Shown here one piece after another: positions 26,734 through 36,200 of a stretch of 64,000 nucleotides of DNA. Under the pieces are notes generated by a model. That model was not told the DNA's origin. It was given only the letters and a program-made list of their open reading frames with translations, and made no database searches. Position 1 is the first letter of the stretch. Each line of letters begins with the position of its first letter. The translations under genes and the position numbers were made by a program. Source of the DNA: Planctomycetaceae bacterium (GTDB lineage: Bacteria > Planctomycetota > Phycisphaerae > Phycisphaerales > SM1A02); contig NYWD01000069.1 in assembly GCA_002684855.1 (NCBI GenBank), forward strand, positions 23,729-87,728. Reading direction: 5' to 3'.

Positions 26734-27511
26734 ACCCGCCCCGGTCGCGGTCCCCCGGGGCCTGACCCTGCTCGAGATCATCGTGGTCATCTCGATCCTC
26801 CTCGCGGCGGGGGCGATCGCCGTCCCCTTCACGTTCGCGGAACTGGAGCGGCGTCGGCTCGTGCTGATCGAGGATCGACTCTCGATGCTGGTCCAGTTCG
26901 CCCGCGTGGAGTCGCGTCGAAGCGGCGTTCCGATCGAGGTCCTGGTCGCGGCGGACGGGCGCGGCGTCGAGGCGATGCGCATCGACGTCGAACAGCTCGA
27001 CCTCGATGCGACGGCCGGCGCGGATTCCTTCGAAGGCCTGTCCGTCGACGGCGATCGCGGTGGATCCGACCCGGGACGCCGATTCGCCTCCGCCTGGGCC
27101 CGCCACGACCTGGAGGACGGTCGCCTCGTCCCACCGCCGGACGGGACCGAATCCGACCTCTTCGACGACGCCTTCATGCCGACGGCCCCCGGAACGGAGG
27201 ACGGCCTCGAGTCCTTCGACGCGATCGAGGATCCATGGCCCGGCCGCACGCGGTTGGCGATCTTCTTCCCCGACGGCACGTCCGTGACCACCGCACCGGC
27301 GGTCGTGGAGTCGACGCGGGGCGCCCGGAAGTGGACGATCGATCGCTGGAGCGGTCGATCCACGTTCGAGACCGTCGCGCCGGAACAAGGCGACGGATCC
27401 CCGCTCGATCCCGCCGACGCGGGCGGGGATTCCGTGGAGATCGATGACTTCGGTGATCTCGAAACCGGCCGCCGGGAGGCCGCCGGCGCCGATCCGGGGA
27501 CCGGATCGTGA
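26645..27511 (+). CDS. gspH: Minor pseudopilin GspH-like
   Basis: 288 residues, starting within gspG (89-base overlap). The prepilin motif is VPRG|LTLLEIIVVISILLAAGAIAVP: cleavage after Gly39, Leu40 at +1, Glu44 at +5. The 39-residue leader before cleavage is far longer than the usual 6-10 residues. The hydrophobic helix is followed by FAELERRRLVLIEDRLSMLVQFARVESRRSG, typical of GspH/FimT-type minor pseudopilins, then an Asp-rich insertion and LAIFFPDGTSVTTAPAVVES, matching the GspH C-terminal strand pair. It is expected at or near the tip of the pseudopilus. Its stop overlaps the gspI GTG start by four bases. Confidence 0.82.
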   Translation: MTTSPATTGSPVPTVNRWTTSATSPRAAAEPAPVAVPRGLTLLEIIVVISILLAAGAIAVPFTFAELERRRLVLIEDRLSMLVQFARVESRRSGVPIEVLVAADGRGVEAMRIDVEQLDLDATAGADSFEGLSVDGDRGGSDPGRRFASAWARHDLEDGRLVPPPDGTESDLFDDAFMPTAPGTEDGLESFDAIEDPWPGRTRLAIFFPDGTSVTTAPAVVESTRGARKWTIDRWSGRSTFETVAPEQGDGSPLDPADAGGDSVEIDDFGDLETGRREAAGADPGTGS

Positions 27512-28002
27512 CCGAGGTTCGGACCGTCTTCCGCCTTCGACGTGGCGGTCTCCTGCTGGAGACGCTCGTGGCGATGGCGATCTTCATCGGCGTCGCGACC
27601 TTCTCGCTCGCCGCCGTTCGCGACGGCATCGCCGCGGCCGAACGCGCTCGACTGCGACTCGTCGCGGTGGGCCTCGCGAGCAGTCGGGTCGCGGAGGTCG
27701 AGGCGGGAATCGTCTCCCCCTGGTCGGTCGGCGAGGTCGACGCACCGGACGGGACGGACGGGTTCGAATCGGACCCGACGCCGTTGCGGGTGGAGATGGA
27801 GGCGGCGCGATCCGGATTCGACGGACTCGTCCGGGTCGTGGTGAGCGTCTTCGAGCGGAATCCCGACGGGTCGACGCCGACGGACGCCCGTCGGCTCGCG
27901 AGACTGGTCGCGCTCGTGCCCGACATCGCGGGCGAGGAGACCGGCGTCGCGGACGAATCCGAACCGGGCTCGTCGTCGGCCACCGAGGAATCCTCACGAT
28001 GA
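27508..28002 (+). CDS. gspI: Minor pseudopilin GspI-like
   Basis: 164 residues from a GTG at 27508 (GTGA overlap with gspH). Prepilin motif RLRRG|GLLLETLVAMAIFIG, with Gly14 at +1 and Glu18 at +5. It has the LVAMAIF/A.....A helix common to GspI, then a short beta-rich region and a Ser/Glu-rich tail. The position between H and J, the small size and the helix sequence support I, the minor pseudopilin that starts tip assembly with J and K. The next gene begins with an ATGA overlap. Confidence 0.82.
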   Translation: MTEVRTVFRLRRGGLLLETLVAMAIFIGVATFSLAAVRDGIAAAERARLRLVAVGLASSRVAEVEAGIVSPWSVGEVDAPDGTDGFESDPTPLRVEMEAARSGFDGLVRVVVSVFERNPDGSTPTDARRLARLVALVPDIAGEETGVADESEPGSSSATEESSR

Positions 28003-28781
28003 ATCTTCCCCTTCCGGTTCGTCGGAGTCCTCGATCGCTCCGGGGATTCACCCTCCTCGAGGTGCTCCTCGCGCTGGGGATCATCGTGCTCCTGTTCGCG
28101 GCCATGACGACGGTGTTCGACGACCTCGTCGATGCCCGCACCCGGGTGGACCGATCGATGGCGAGGACCGAGGGCGTCGTCGCGGCCCTCGAGCTCCTCG
28201 CCCGATCCGCGGATTCCGTGGTCACCACCGGCCTCGCGGGCGAGGCGGGCGTCGTGGGGGATGCGACCTCCATCCGCATCGTGCGAAGCGGCGTGGCGAC
28301 GGTCCGACTCGCCGACGAGTCGTCGTCGATCTCGCCGATCCAGGATCGACATGCGGTGGAGCTCGCCTTTCGCGACGGTGGACTCGTGGTCCGCGACGAG
28401 GACGACGGCGACACGCGGACGCTCGTCGACGGCATCTTCGCGATCCGATTCCGCTACCACGACGGCCGAGCCTGGTCCGCGTCGTGGAACAGCGACGACT
28501 CGGGGCTCCCGGTGGCCCTCGAATGCTCGATCTGGACGACGCCGTGGCCGGACGCCGCATGGCCGGCGTGGATCCCCGAGCCGGAGATGGAACGCGGGTC
28601 GGCGGTCGGATCCGAGCTCGATGCGTCCTCCGATCTCGAAGCCGCCCTTGTCGAGGCCGAGATCGGCGAACTGCTCGGGATCGACGACCCGCTCCCGGCG
28701 GCCGAACACGTTCGCGTGATCTCGATCCTCGACGCGGTGCCGGTCGCCCGGCTTGGAACGACGGCGGAGGACCGACCGTGA
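27999..28781 (+). CDS. gspJ: Minor pseudopilin GspJ-like
   Basis: 260 residues. Classic prepilin motif LRG|FTLLEVLLALGIIVLLFAAMTTVFDDL, with cleavage after Gly16 and Glu21 at +5. The globular part contains VELAFRDGGLVVRDEDDG and GIFAIRFRYHDGRAWSASWNS, matching the GspJ pattern (an RF.Y.DG.W.. strand and a Leu-Pro-x-Ala-Leu segment after it). The helical C-terminal extension EAALVEAEIGELLGIDD is unusual. It is part of the I-J-K tip complex. The stop TGA shares a base with the gspK start (TGATG). Confidence 0.85.
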   Translation: MNLPLPVRRSPRSLRGFTLLEVLLALGIIVLLFAAMTTVFDDLVDARTRVDRSMARTEGVVAALELLARSADSVVTTGLAGEAGVVGDATSIRIVRSGVATVRLADESSSISPIQDRHAVELAFRDGGLVVRDEDDGDTRTLVDGIFAIRFRYHDGRAWSASWNSDDSGLPVALECSIWTTPWPDAAWPAWIPEPEMERGSAVGSELDASSDLEAALVEAEIGELLGIDDPLPAAEHVRVISILDAVPVARLGTTAEDRP

Positions 28782-30520
28782 TGTCGCCGCCGGACGTCCG
28801 GACGACGGCGCCTCGTCGCGGCGTCGCGCTCGCCGCGGTGCTGCTGGTCGGCATGGGGGCGATGCTCGTCGCGCTCGGCGTCATCCATCTCGTCCGGGCC
28901 GACGTGGCGAGCCTCGGTGCATCCGAGGACCTCGAGCAGTCGAGACTCCTCGCCCGCAGCGCGATCCGGGCGGTGTCCGCCGAACTCGCGCGATCCCGTC
29001 CGGCCATGCTCCGCGGCGAGACCCCCGAACTCCCCGAACGGCTCGAGATTCTCGAACTCGATCCGGGAGAGGGGGCGAGGGTCGGTGTCGCGGTGCTCCT
29101 CCCGGTGGGACCCGGAGGCGCGAGGCTCGTGGCGGAGGCGGGGCGGCTCGATCTCAACGAAGTCGATGCGGAGGCGATGGCGGACACCGGGATGGTCACG
29201 ATGGCGGAGGCTCGCACGATCGTCGCCGCACGGGACGCGCGCCCGGGCGGTCGCTTCGAATCGGTGCTCGATCTGCTGTCCCTCGAGGGGGACGTGACGT
29301 TCACGCCCGAGCGGATGCTCGGCCCGCTCGACGAGATCCGGATCCTCTCCCGCGTGGATTCCGAGGAGTCATCGACCGGGGAGCGGATTCTCGAGCGGCT
29401 GGACGACGACCTCGGCGGCGACGTCCGCGGACTCGCCGATCTCTTCACGGTCAACGCGTTCGAGCCGGACGTCCGGCTCGATGGAACGCCGCGACTCGAT
29501 CCGGAGTCCGATGGAGCCGATGCGGTCGCCGACGCGGGCATCGAGGATCCGGCGACGGCCCGGCTCCTGGAGCGATTCCTCGAAGGCGGGGTCGACGGCC
29601 GATCCGGAGCGGAGGAGGCGCCGGAACGGGGTGATCGACGAAACCGCAGGAACCGTCGGCGGCGGAACGAATCGAACGCGTCGAACGATGCGCCGGACCG
29701 CGAATCGGAACCGTCGTCGGCCGGTCCGATGTCGAGGCTCCGACGGGTGCTCGGTGACGCCGCCGCCGATGCCGGACTCGCGCTCGATGCCATCGCGCGG
29801 GATCCCGGCGAGTGGCGGAACGGCCTGCTCGACATCAACACCGCGAGCGTCGCGGCGCTGCAGTCGGTGGCGGGGATCGATCCGCCGCTCGCCACCGCGA
29901 TCGCCGCGCGTCGGGAATCGCTCGCGATCGACCGACGGTTCAGCCGGCTCTGGCCGGTGGAGGAGGGCCTGGTCGACCCGGACGCCTGGGACGTCGTCGC
30001 GGATCTCATCACCACTCGTTCGACGGTCTGGCGATTCGTCGTCGCGGTCGGGATCGAGTCGGGCGGTTCGAGCGAGGGACTCGAGACGCCGACCGCGTGG
30101 GAGGTCGTGATCGATTGCGGATCCGTGCCGCCCCGCGTGGTCGAACTCCGCGACGTCACCCTGCTCGAACTGGCGGCCCGGATGGTGGGGATCGAGTCCG
30201 AGGACGCGGTGCTCGCGGGCCTCGACCCGGGCGGGGAGCCGGCGTCGACGCCCGCATCCGTCGAAAACCAGTTCGGGAGCGGGCCACCCCTCTTTGGGGA
30301 CGGCCCCCTCCTCTTCGACGAGGCGGCCTCGCTGTTCGATGATGAAGACGCCCTCTTCGACGACCGACCCTCCCTCTTCGACGACGCGGAGTCCGCCTTC
30401 GACCGCCCCGGTCTCTTCCGCGACGAGGCCGAATCCCGGATCCCGCCGCCCTCATCCACCGCGTCACCGGGTGATCGCGGGCCGGGCGGTCGTTGGCGAC
30501 CCGCAACCGGTGGCAGGTAG
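28781..30520 (+). CDS. gspK: Minor pseudopilin GspK-like with C-terminal heptad repeats
   Basis: 579 residues, about 1.8 times the usual length. The N-terminus RRG|VALAAVLLVGMGAMLVALGVI is a GspK-type signal lacking Glu at +5, as is normal for K. Helix-hairpin-helix-like segments are visible at RLDLNEVDAEAM and GLLDINTASVAALQSVAGIDPPLATAIAARR, which is the GspK/ComEA-like alpha domain. Between them is a low-complexity Arg/Asn/Glu stretch (about 285-320). Residues 502-550 are seven tandem 7-residue repeats around LFDD. An in-frame GTG one codon upstream (28778) could also start it. It caps the pseudopilus tip and is thought to limit its length and contact cargo or secretin. Confidence 0.85.
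   Translation: MSPPDVRTTAPRRGVALAAVLLVGMGAMLVALGVIHLVRADVASLGASEDLEQSRLLARSAIRAVSAELARSRPAMLRGETPELPERLEILELDPGEGARVGVAVLLPVGPGGARLVAEAGRLDLNEVDAEAMADTGMVTMAEARTIVAARDARPGGRFESVLDLLSLEGDVTFTPERMLGPLDEIRILSRVDSEESSTGERILERLDDDLGGDVRGLADLFTVNAFEPDVRLDGTPRLDPESDGADAVADAGIEDPATARLLERFLEGGVDGRSGAEEAPERGDRRNRRNRRRRNESNASNDAPDRESEPSSAGPMSRLRRVLGDAAADAGLALDAIARDPGEWRNGLLDINTASVAALQSVAGIDPPLATAIAARRESLAIDRRFSRLWPVEEGLVDPDAWDVVADLITTRSTVWRFVVAVGIESGGSSEGLETPTAWEVVIDCGSVPPRVVELRDVTLLELAARMVGIESEDAVLAGLDPGGEPASTPASVENQFGSGPPLFGDGPLLFDEAASLFDDEDALFDDRPSLFDDAESAFDRPGLFRDEAESRIPPPSSTASPGDRGPGGRWRPATGGR
30284..30430 (+). repeat. Seven tandem 21-base (7-residue) LFDD repeats in gspK
   Basis: Units read PPLFGDG, PLLFDEA, ASLFDDE, DALFDDR, PSLFDDA, ESAFDRP and a shifted GLFRDEA. 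Each is 21 bases with a conserved CTCTTCGACGA core. The peptides are acidic with a Leu-Phe pair, as in short linear docking motifs. Confidence 0.85.
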
Positions 30521-30523
30521 GAT
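30518..30523 (+). promoter_or_regulatory. Candidate internal -10 box TAGGAT before the gspL-like gene
   Basis: TAGGAT overlaps the gspK stop. A TTGGCG lies 19 bases upstream, a long spacer. The predicted leader of about 33 bases contains AAGG before the ATG at 30563. It may give extra transcription of the platform and secretin genes. Confidence 0.35.
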
Positions 30524-30562
30524 CGGTTCACTCTTTCATCGTCCTCCACGAAGGTTCCGCCC

Positions 30563-32041
30563 ATGGCCCGCAAGATCCATCTCGCCGTCGACATCGGCCG
30601 CCGGGCGGTTCGAGTGGCCAGGATCCGGCCGGGCCGCCGGACCGCGCTGGCCGCCACGCTGTTCGAGACCATTCCGCCCGAGATGGATGCGGCGGATCCC
30701 GTGGCCGTCGGTTCGATGCTCGGGCGAGCCATGGCACGGGCGGGCATCGATCCCGGTCCCGCGGTCTTCGCGCTCGATCGCTCGATCACGAGCTTCAAGC
30801 GACTGACCCTGCCCACCGACGACCCCGACGAACTTCCCGACATGGTCCGGCTCGCGGTGGAGCGCGAACTCCCGATCGATGCGGAGGACGCGGTGATCGA
30901 CTTCTCGATCATCGATCGTGGTGCGGACGGGTTCGTGGTCGAGACGGTGGCGGTCCCGCGGCGCGAGATCCAGCGAATCGAGCGGATCGCGGAAGCCGCG
31001 GGGCTGCGCGTCGCCCGCATCGCGCCGCGATGTCACGGTGCGATGCGCCTGGCTGATCCGGTGCAGCCCACGCTCGTCCTGGACGTGACCGGCGAGGGAT
31101 TCGAGCTTGGACTCGTGGAGCAGGGGCGGTTGCGATGGTCGCGAGGGGTGTCGATCGACGGGGCGAACCCCGCCGGACCCACCGCCGACGAACTGGTGCC
31201 CGAGATCCGGCGCAGCTGGCTGAGCTATCGAGTCTCGGCGGGCGAGATCGAGACCCCGATGCTGCTGGTCCTCGGTGGAGAGCAGATCGCCGACGCGGTG
31301 GGGGGGATCTCGGAGGCGACGGGACTCACCGCCCAGCGGTTCATCGGGGACCGTCGCGTGCAGACCGATGTGGACATGCGTGGAGTCTGGCCGCTGGTCG
31401 GGCTGCTGCTTCCCGTGGCGGCCGATCGACGGGGCGACCTCCTTTCGCCGCGACAGGCGCCGGACCGCGCCGCTCGGACCCGGCAACGGGTGCTCGCCTC
31501 GATCGGGCTCGCGATCGTGGCCGGCGGGCTGGGCTGGACGCTCGGAACCCGTGATCTCGCATCGCTCGATTCCCAGGCTTCCGACCTGCGCGGCAAGGCG
31601 ATCGTCGCGAAGGACGAGCACCTTCGATTCAAGCGGGACATGCTTCGGGCCGGTCACCTCGAGGCCTGGGTCGGAGTCCGCCCCGACTGGATCGAGCATC
31701 TGATGGTCGTCGCGGGTCCGGGCCTCGCGGCCGGCGGCACCGTGCTCGACGAGTTCGGCGGAACCCTCGATGCGAAGGACGCCGACTTCGATCGCACGGA
31801 CGACAGCTTCTCGATCGAGGCCGGGGTGAGGATCGCGGTGGAGGGCGAATCCGAGAGTCGCGACGTCGCGGCGAACGTACGCGACGTGCTGGTGGCGGAT
31901 GATCGGTACGTCCTCCGCACGACCGGCGCCGACGCCGAGGGCGGTCGTCGACTCGCGTATCCCTTCGGCTTCATCATGAGGACGACCACGCTCGATCCGG
32001 GATCGGACGTTCCTTCGAGCGATGACGGAGGTGACTCGTGA
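30563..32041 (+). CDS. GspL/PilM-like type II secretion platform protein
   Basis: 492 residues. The first 290 form an actin-like fold as in PilM and the cytoplasmic half of GspL: HLAVDIGRRAVRVARI, then FALDRSITSFKRLTLP with ELPDMVRLAVERELPI, then TLVLDVTGEGFELGLVEQGRLRWSRGVSI. One membrane helix follows at about 309-328 (LASIGLAIVAGGLGWTLG), then a coiled segment and a ferredoxin-like periplasmic domain. A protein with a PilM-like cytoplasmic part and a PilN/GspL-like periplasmic part on one chain is the GspL architecture. GspL recruits the GspE ATPase to the membrane. It sits between the pseudopilins and the M-like gene as L does in classical operons. The GTGA overlap with the next gene implies coupled translation. 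Confidence 0.78.
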   Translation: MARKIHLAVDIGRRAVRVARIRPGRRTALAATLFETIPPEMDAADPVAVGSMLGRAMARAGIDPGPAVFALDRSITSFKRLTLPTDDPDELPDMVRLAVERELPIDAEDAVIDFSIIDRGADGFVVETVAVPRREIQRIERIAEAAGLRVARIAPRCHGAMRLADPVQPTLVLDVTGEGFELGLVEQGRLRWSRGVSIDGANPAGPTADELVPEIRRSWLSYRVSAGEIETPMLLVLGGEQIADAVGGISEATGLTAQRFIGDRRVQTDVDMRGVWPLVGLLLPVAADRRGDLLSPRQAPDRAARTRQRVLASIGLAIVAGGLGWTLGTRDLASLDSQASDLRGKAIVAKDEHLRFKRDMLRAGHLEAWVGVRPDWIEHLMVVAGPGLAAGGTVLDEFGGTLDAKDADFDRTDDSFSIEAGVRIAVEGESESRDVAANVRDVLVADDRYVLRTTGADAEGGRRLAYPFGFIMRTTTLDPGSDVPSSDDGGDS

Positions 32042-33024
32042 AACGCCGGGTCCGCGGCATCATCACGATCACGACGGTGGGCGTCGCGCTCGTGGGTTCG
32101 AGCGTCGCGGGGTGGGCGATCGGATCCGGGCGTCTCGGCGGCGCCCGGGATCAGATCGAGAACCGGATCGCGACCTACCGGAACGTCCTGCTGACGGTTC
32201 GATCCGAGCGCGAGGAGCGACCGGAACTCGACCGCCGGCTCGCGGACGTCCTCGACCGCTCGCTCGGTTCGGAACTCGAGTCCGTGGACAGCGACCTGCG
32301 CAGGAGGCTGGCGGGACTGGCCGAGGCTTCGGGGCTTCGCGAGGCGAGCGTTTCGACGCTCGGAGCCTCGGTGGTGCCCACGCCCGCGGTCCGGGAATTC
32401 TCGAGGTCGGGCAGTGAACGGGCCTTCCGGGAAGAGCCCGATTTCGCCGTCCTCGGTGCGAACGTCTCGGGTCGCGGACCGCTCGATGCGGTCGTTCGTT
32501 TCCTTCACGGACTCGATGCCGCGCCCTGGGTCAAGCGGGTCGAATACGTCCGATTCGACCCCGACCGGGAGGGACGGATCATCTCGTTGAACGCGCGGGT
32601 CTCGACCATCTTCGTCCCCGGCGTCGAGCCGGCGGGCGAACTCGACGTCGAGTCGCCGGAACCGATCCGTCCGATCGGCCGCTACACGTCGATGGTCGAC
32701 GCGAATCCGTTCGCCTTCGAAGTCGAGGTCCCGCCCCCGGTCACGAAGCCCGCGCCGGTGACACCGCCACCGCCGCCGAGGATCGATCCGCGGTCGAGGT
32801 GGATGCTCACGGGGGTCGTGGAAGGACCCGACGGCACCGAAGCCTGGCTTCGGAACGTCGGAAGCAACCAGACCATCGAGCTGCTCGTCGGCGGAAGCCG
32901 ACGGCTGGATCGCGAGGTCGAACTGCAACTGGACTGGGCCGAGGGGGACATCGCAGGATTCCGCGTGGGTGACGAAACCTTCCGGATCCTGATCGGTTCG
33001 ACCCTTGACCGGCCACTTCCCTGA
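32038..33024 (+). CDS. GspM-like protein with a GspC/PilP-like C-terminal domain
   Basis: 328 residues from a GTG at 32038. A single membrane helix (about 8-28) is followed by a coiled coil (REERPELDRRLADVLDRSLG) and a ferredoxin-like part (VSGRGPLDAVVRFLHGLDAAPWVKRVEYVRFDP), which is the GspM/PilO plan. A Pro-rich linker (VPPPVTKPAPVTPPPPP) leads to residues 253-322. That region, RWMLTGVVEGPDGTEAWLRN through ELQLDWAEGDIAGFRVGDETFRIL, looks like the homology region of GspC or PilP, the domain that binds the secretin N0 domain. No separate gspC is seen, so this chain may combine M and C roles and link the inner-membrane platform to the giant secretin encoded next. The C-domain call is an inference from pattern only. 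Confidence 0.65.
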   Translation: MKRRVRGIITITTVGVALVGSSVAGWAIGSGRLGGARDQIENRIATYRNVLLTVRSEREERPELDRRLADVLDRSLGSELESVDSDLRRRLAGLAEASGLREASVSTLGASVVPTPAVREFSRSGSERAFREEPDFAVLGANVSGRGPLDAVVRFLHGLDAAPWVKRVEYVRFDPDREGRIISLNARVSTIFVPGVEPAGELDVESPEPIRPIGRYTSMVDANPFAFEVEVPPPVTKPAPVTPPPPPRIDPRSRWMLTGVVEGPDGTEAWLRNVGSNQTIELLVGGSRRLDREVELQLDWAEGDIAGFRVGDETFRILIGSTLDRPLP

Positions 33025-33092
33025 TTCCCCGTTCCTGACCCCGAAACTCACGCTTTTTCGCCTCTGACCCACGAGGGATGGTGGCTGGTCGG

Positions 33093-33098
33093 TACGAT
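33093..33098 (+). promoter_or_regulatory. Candidate -10 box TACGAT for the giant secretin gene
   Basis: TACGAT lies 163 bases before the start codon at 33261. Transcription from here would produce a leader of about 155 bases containing the two hairpins described below. No clear -35 box. Confidence 0.35.
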
Positions 33099-33099
33099 G

Positions 33100-33117
33100 C
33101 CCCCAACATCTTGGGGG
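33100..33117 (+). other. Hairpin CCCCCAA-CATC-TTGGGGG at the leader start
   Basis: A perfect 7-base-pair inverted repeat with a four-base loop, placed where a transcript from the TACGAT box would begin. It could stabilise the 5' end of the message or be an operator. It lacks a T tract and so is not a standard terminator. Confidence 0.5.
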
Positions 33118-33203
33118 GGAGTGCGAAGTGAGACGTTCCGATCGCCTGGGAAGGATTCCCGGGGACTCGGTCGGGGTGGCCGTTGAGTTCACGGCATGGA
33201 ACA

Positions 33204-33248
33204 CGAGCGTGGATGGACACAGCCGGTCGGAGACCGGATCCACGCTCG
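33204..33248 (+). other. Structured leader RNA before the secretin ribosome binding site
   Basis: An 11-base-pair outer stem (33204-33214 with 33238-33248; CGAGCGTGGAT pairs with ATCCACGCTCG) encloses an eight-base bulge and an inner 6-base-pair hairpin CCGGTC-GGA-GACCGG. It ends two bases before CTGGAG, the ribosome binding site of the 33261 start. It could control translation of the giant gene or stabilise its mRNA. It does not match a riboswitch class I can recall. Confidence 0.6.
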
Positions 33249-33260
33249 CTGGAGCCAGTA

Positions 33261-36200
33261 ATGACGAATATCCGGAAGTGCGTTCGGTGGTCCTTGTTCC
33301 TCGCGGTCCTGTTCGGGCCGTGGGGCGGCGGTACGTTGGCGGTCGGGCAGGTGGAAGCCGAGCCGCCGCGACCCGTTCGGGGCGACGACGGGGTGCCGCA
33401 GGTCCGTTTCAACTTCAAGGGCCAGACCTGGGACCAGGTGCTCGACTACTTCTCGCGCGTCACGGCGCTGCCCATCGTCCGGGACGCCGAGGTGCCCGCC
33501 GGCACGGTCGACTACATCAACCCGACGCCGTATCCGCTCCCCCAGGCGCTCGAGACGTTGAACCTCCTCCTGCAGACCCGGGGTCTCGTCCTTCGTGACG
33601 GAAACGGTCGCCTGGTCCTCGAGCAGCTCAAGGAGATCAAGCGCGAGAACATCCCGACCTACATCGGGAGGCTCCCGGACGACGTCACCGCGGACACGCT
33701 GGTGACGGTGATCGTCCCCCTGGTGAACGCGACCGCGGCGTCGGTCTCCGAACAGCTGAAGGAGATGGTCGCGGACTACGGGATGGTGGCCGCGCTTCCC
33801 GAACAGAACTCGCTGCTGCTGGTGGAGACGGCGGCCAACGCGCGGCGCATCCAGCTGATCGTCGACGAGCTCGATCGCGAGGACGTCGAGAACCAGGTCG
33901 ACCAGATCCCGCTCCGGAACTCGAAGGCCGGCGAGATCCTCCCGATCCTCCTCAAGCTGATGAGCGAGCGGGTGGTGAAGACCGTCACCAGGGGCAAGGC
34001 GAAGGTCCAGGTCGAGGAGGACGTGATGCCCGCCGGTTTCCGCATCGCCGCGGACGATCGCACCAACACGATCATCGCCCGGGGCACCCCCCGGCGGATC
34101 GAGCGGCTCCGGGCCGCCATCGACCTGCTCGACGGAGAGAGGCTCGAGGCTTCGACGAACATGCGGACGATCCAGCTCGACCGGCTCACCGTCGCGGAGG
34201 CGAAGGGGCGGCTGGACCAGCTCTTCGCGGGCGTCCCCGAGGAGGATCGGCCCACCTACGTCGTGCTCGACGACACCAATCGCATCACGATCTCCGCCGA
34301 TCCGGCGATGCTCGAGCAGGCCACCCGGTTCCTCGCGGATCTCGAGGGGGCGGGCGAGGGCGCGACGGGCGACGGCGAGTCCGTCGCACTGCTCACGCTG
34401 TCCCATGCGACCCCCGAGGCGGCGATCGCGGCATGCCGGGCGATCTTCACGCCGCGTCAGTCCGCGGTGGTGAAGCTGGTCCCCGGTCCCGACGGTCGGA
34501 GCCTCGTCGCGGCGGGGCCCGTCGCGGATCTCGATTCCGTGCGGAAGACCATCGTGCTCGTGGACCGTCCCGCCCGGGGCGACCGTGAAGTCCGCTACCT
34601 CGAGGTCGACGCGGTCGACCCCGGCACCGCGTTCGCCCGCGCGACCCGGATCTTCGAGGCCGCCGCGGAATCGGATCCGACCCTCGCGGTGGTCACCGAC
34701 TTCGATCCCGCGACCCGACGCCTGGTGATCGAGGGGCCGCGCGAGTCGCTCGACCGGTTCGAGGCGGCGCTCGCCGACGCCCGCGCGTCGATCCGTCCGG
34801 AGACGATGGTCCGCCAGTTCACCGTGGAGTCGGCGCCGCCGAGCCGCCTGGTGGGTTCGATGAACACGCTCTCCCGCGCGATCCTGAAGCCCACGGACGG
34901 TTCCACCTACGTGCCGCCCGACTTCGAGGCGGTCGACGAACTCGACCTGCTCGTCGTCACCGCGACCGCCGACCAGTTCGTCGCGATCGACGGCCTGCTC
35001 CGCACGCTCGACCGTCCGCAGCCCGGTGACGTCACCTATCGCGTGATCCGCATCGGCACGACCGCGGGCGACGTGCTCCTGGAGAAGGCGCTGGCGGCGT
35101 TCGATCGAAAGGCGACGATGCTTGCGGACGGCGATCTGCCGCGCCCCGAGGTCTCGGTCGACGCGTCGACCGGCGTCTTCGAGGTCCTCGGCTCCACCGC
35201 ATCGGTCCAAGCCTTCGAGCGCGCCCTCGCGGAGGCGAGGCAGCTGCTCCCTCCCGAGCCCGTCGGTCGGATGATCGCGATCCGCCAGGCCCGGGCCGCC
35301 GAGCTTCTCGCGCCCCTCCTGGAGATGATCGACCGGACCGTGGCGATCGGCGACGGTCGGGCGATCGCGCCACCGTCCATCGAGGTGGTCACGCCCACCA
35401 ACAGCCTGTGGGTCCGCGGGGACGCGGCGCAGGTACGCACGATCGAGCAGTTCGTCCGGGAGCTCGACGTCTTCGAACCGACCGAGATGCCCCCGTTGCG
35501 GATGCTCCAGCTCTCGGGCAGCGACGCGCAGCAGATCGCCCGGCTGCTGACCAGCCGCTACGACGCCCGGCCGACGGACGTCCGTCGGGAGAAGCCGGTG
35601 CGGATCGAGGCCGACGCCGCGACCAACACCCTGGTGGTGACCGCGCACGAGGCGGTCTTCGACGAGATGAAGACGTTCGTGGATTCGCTCAATCGCAACA
35701 CCGAGACCGAGGCGGAGCGCGAGACGATGATCTTCCCGCTCCGGCTCGCCCGCGCGGTGGATCTCGCCAAGGCGCTCGGGACCCTGTATCCAGAACCGCC
35801 GATGCCCCTGGACACCAGGGGACGTCCGCTGCCCCACCTTCGCCAGCCGCGAGAGGTGTTCGTGAGCGCCGACGCGGGCACCAACACCCTGATCATCGAG
35901 GCGCCGAGCGGTCGACGCACGAGCTTCGAGCAGCTCGTGCAGCAGCTCGACCGCATCGAACTGCCACCGCAGGCGACGCTGAGGACGTGGAACGTCGATC
36001 GCGGCGAGGGTTCGGAGATCGCGAACACGCTGCAGAACCTCGCTCGACAGGGCGTCCTGAGTCGGCCCGGTGCCAACGGGGAGAAGGCGGTCGAGGTCAC
36101 CATCCAGTTCGAACCCCGCAGCCGGACCCTCATCGTCGCGGGCGACGATTTCACCTTCGGCAAGGTCGACGAGATCCTCGCCGATCTCGAGGCGGTCCCG

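Noticed and set aside
23494-27363. About 1,290-codon minus-strand frame over the start of the secretion cluster
   Set aside because: It is antisense to the PEP-CTERM-like, gspF, gspG and gspH genes and lacks domains.
33128-33598. Possible small gene in the secretin leader starting GTG at 33128 after GGGGGGAG
   Set aside because: Most of it overlaps the secretin gene out of frame and the peptide has no recognisable features; the RNA structure explains the leader better.
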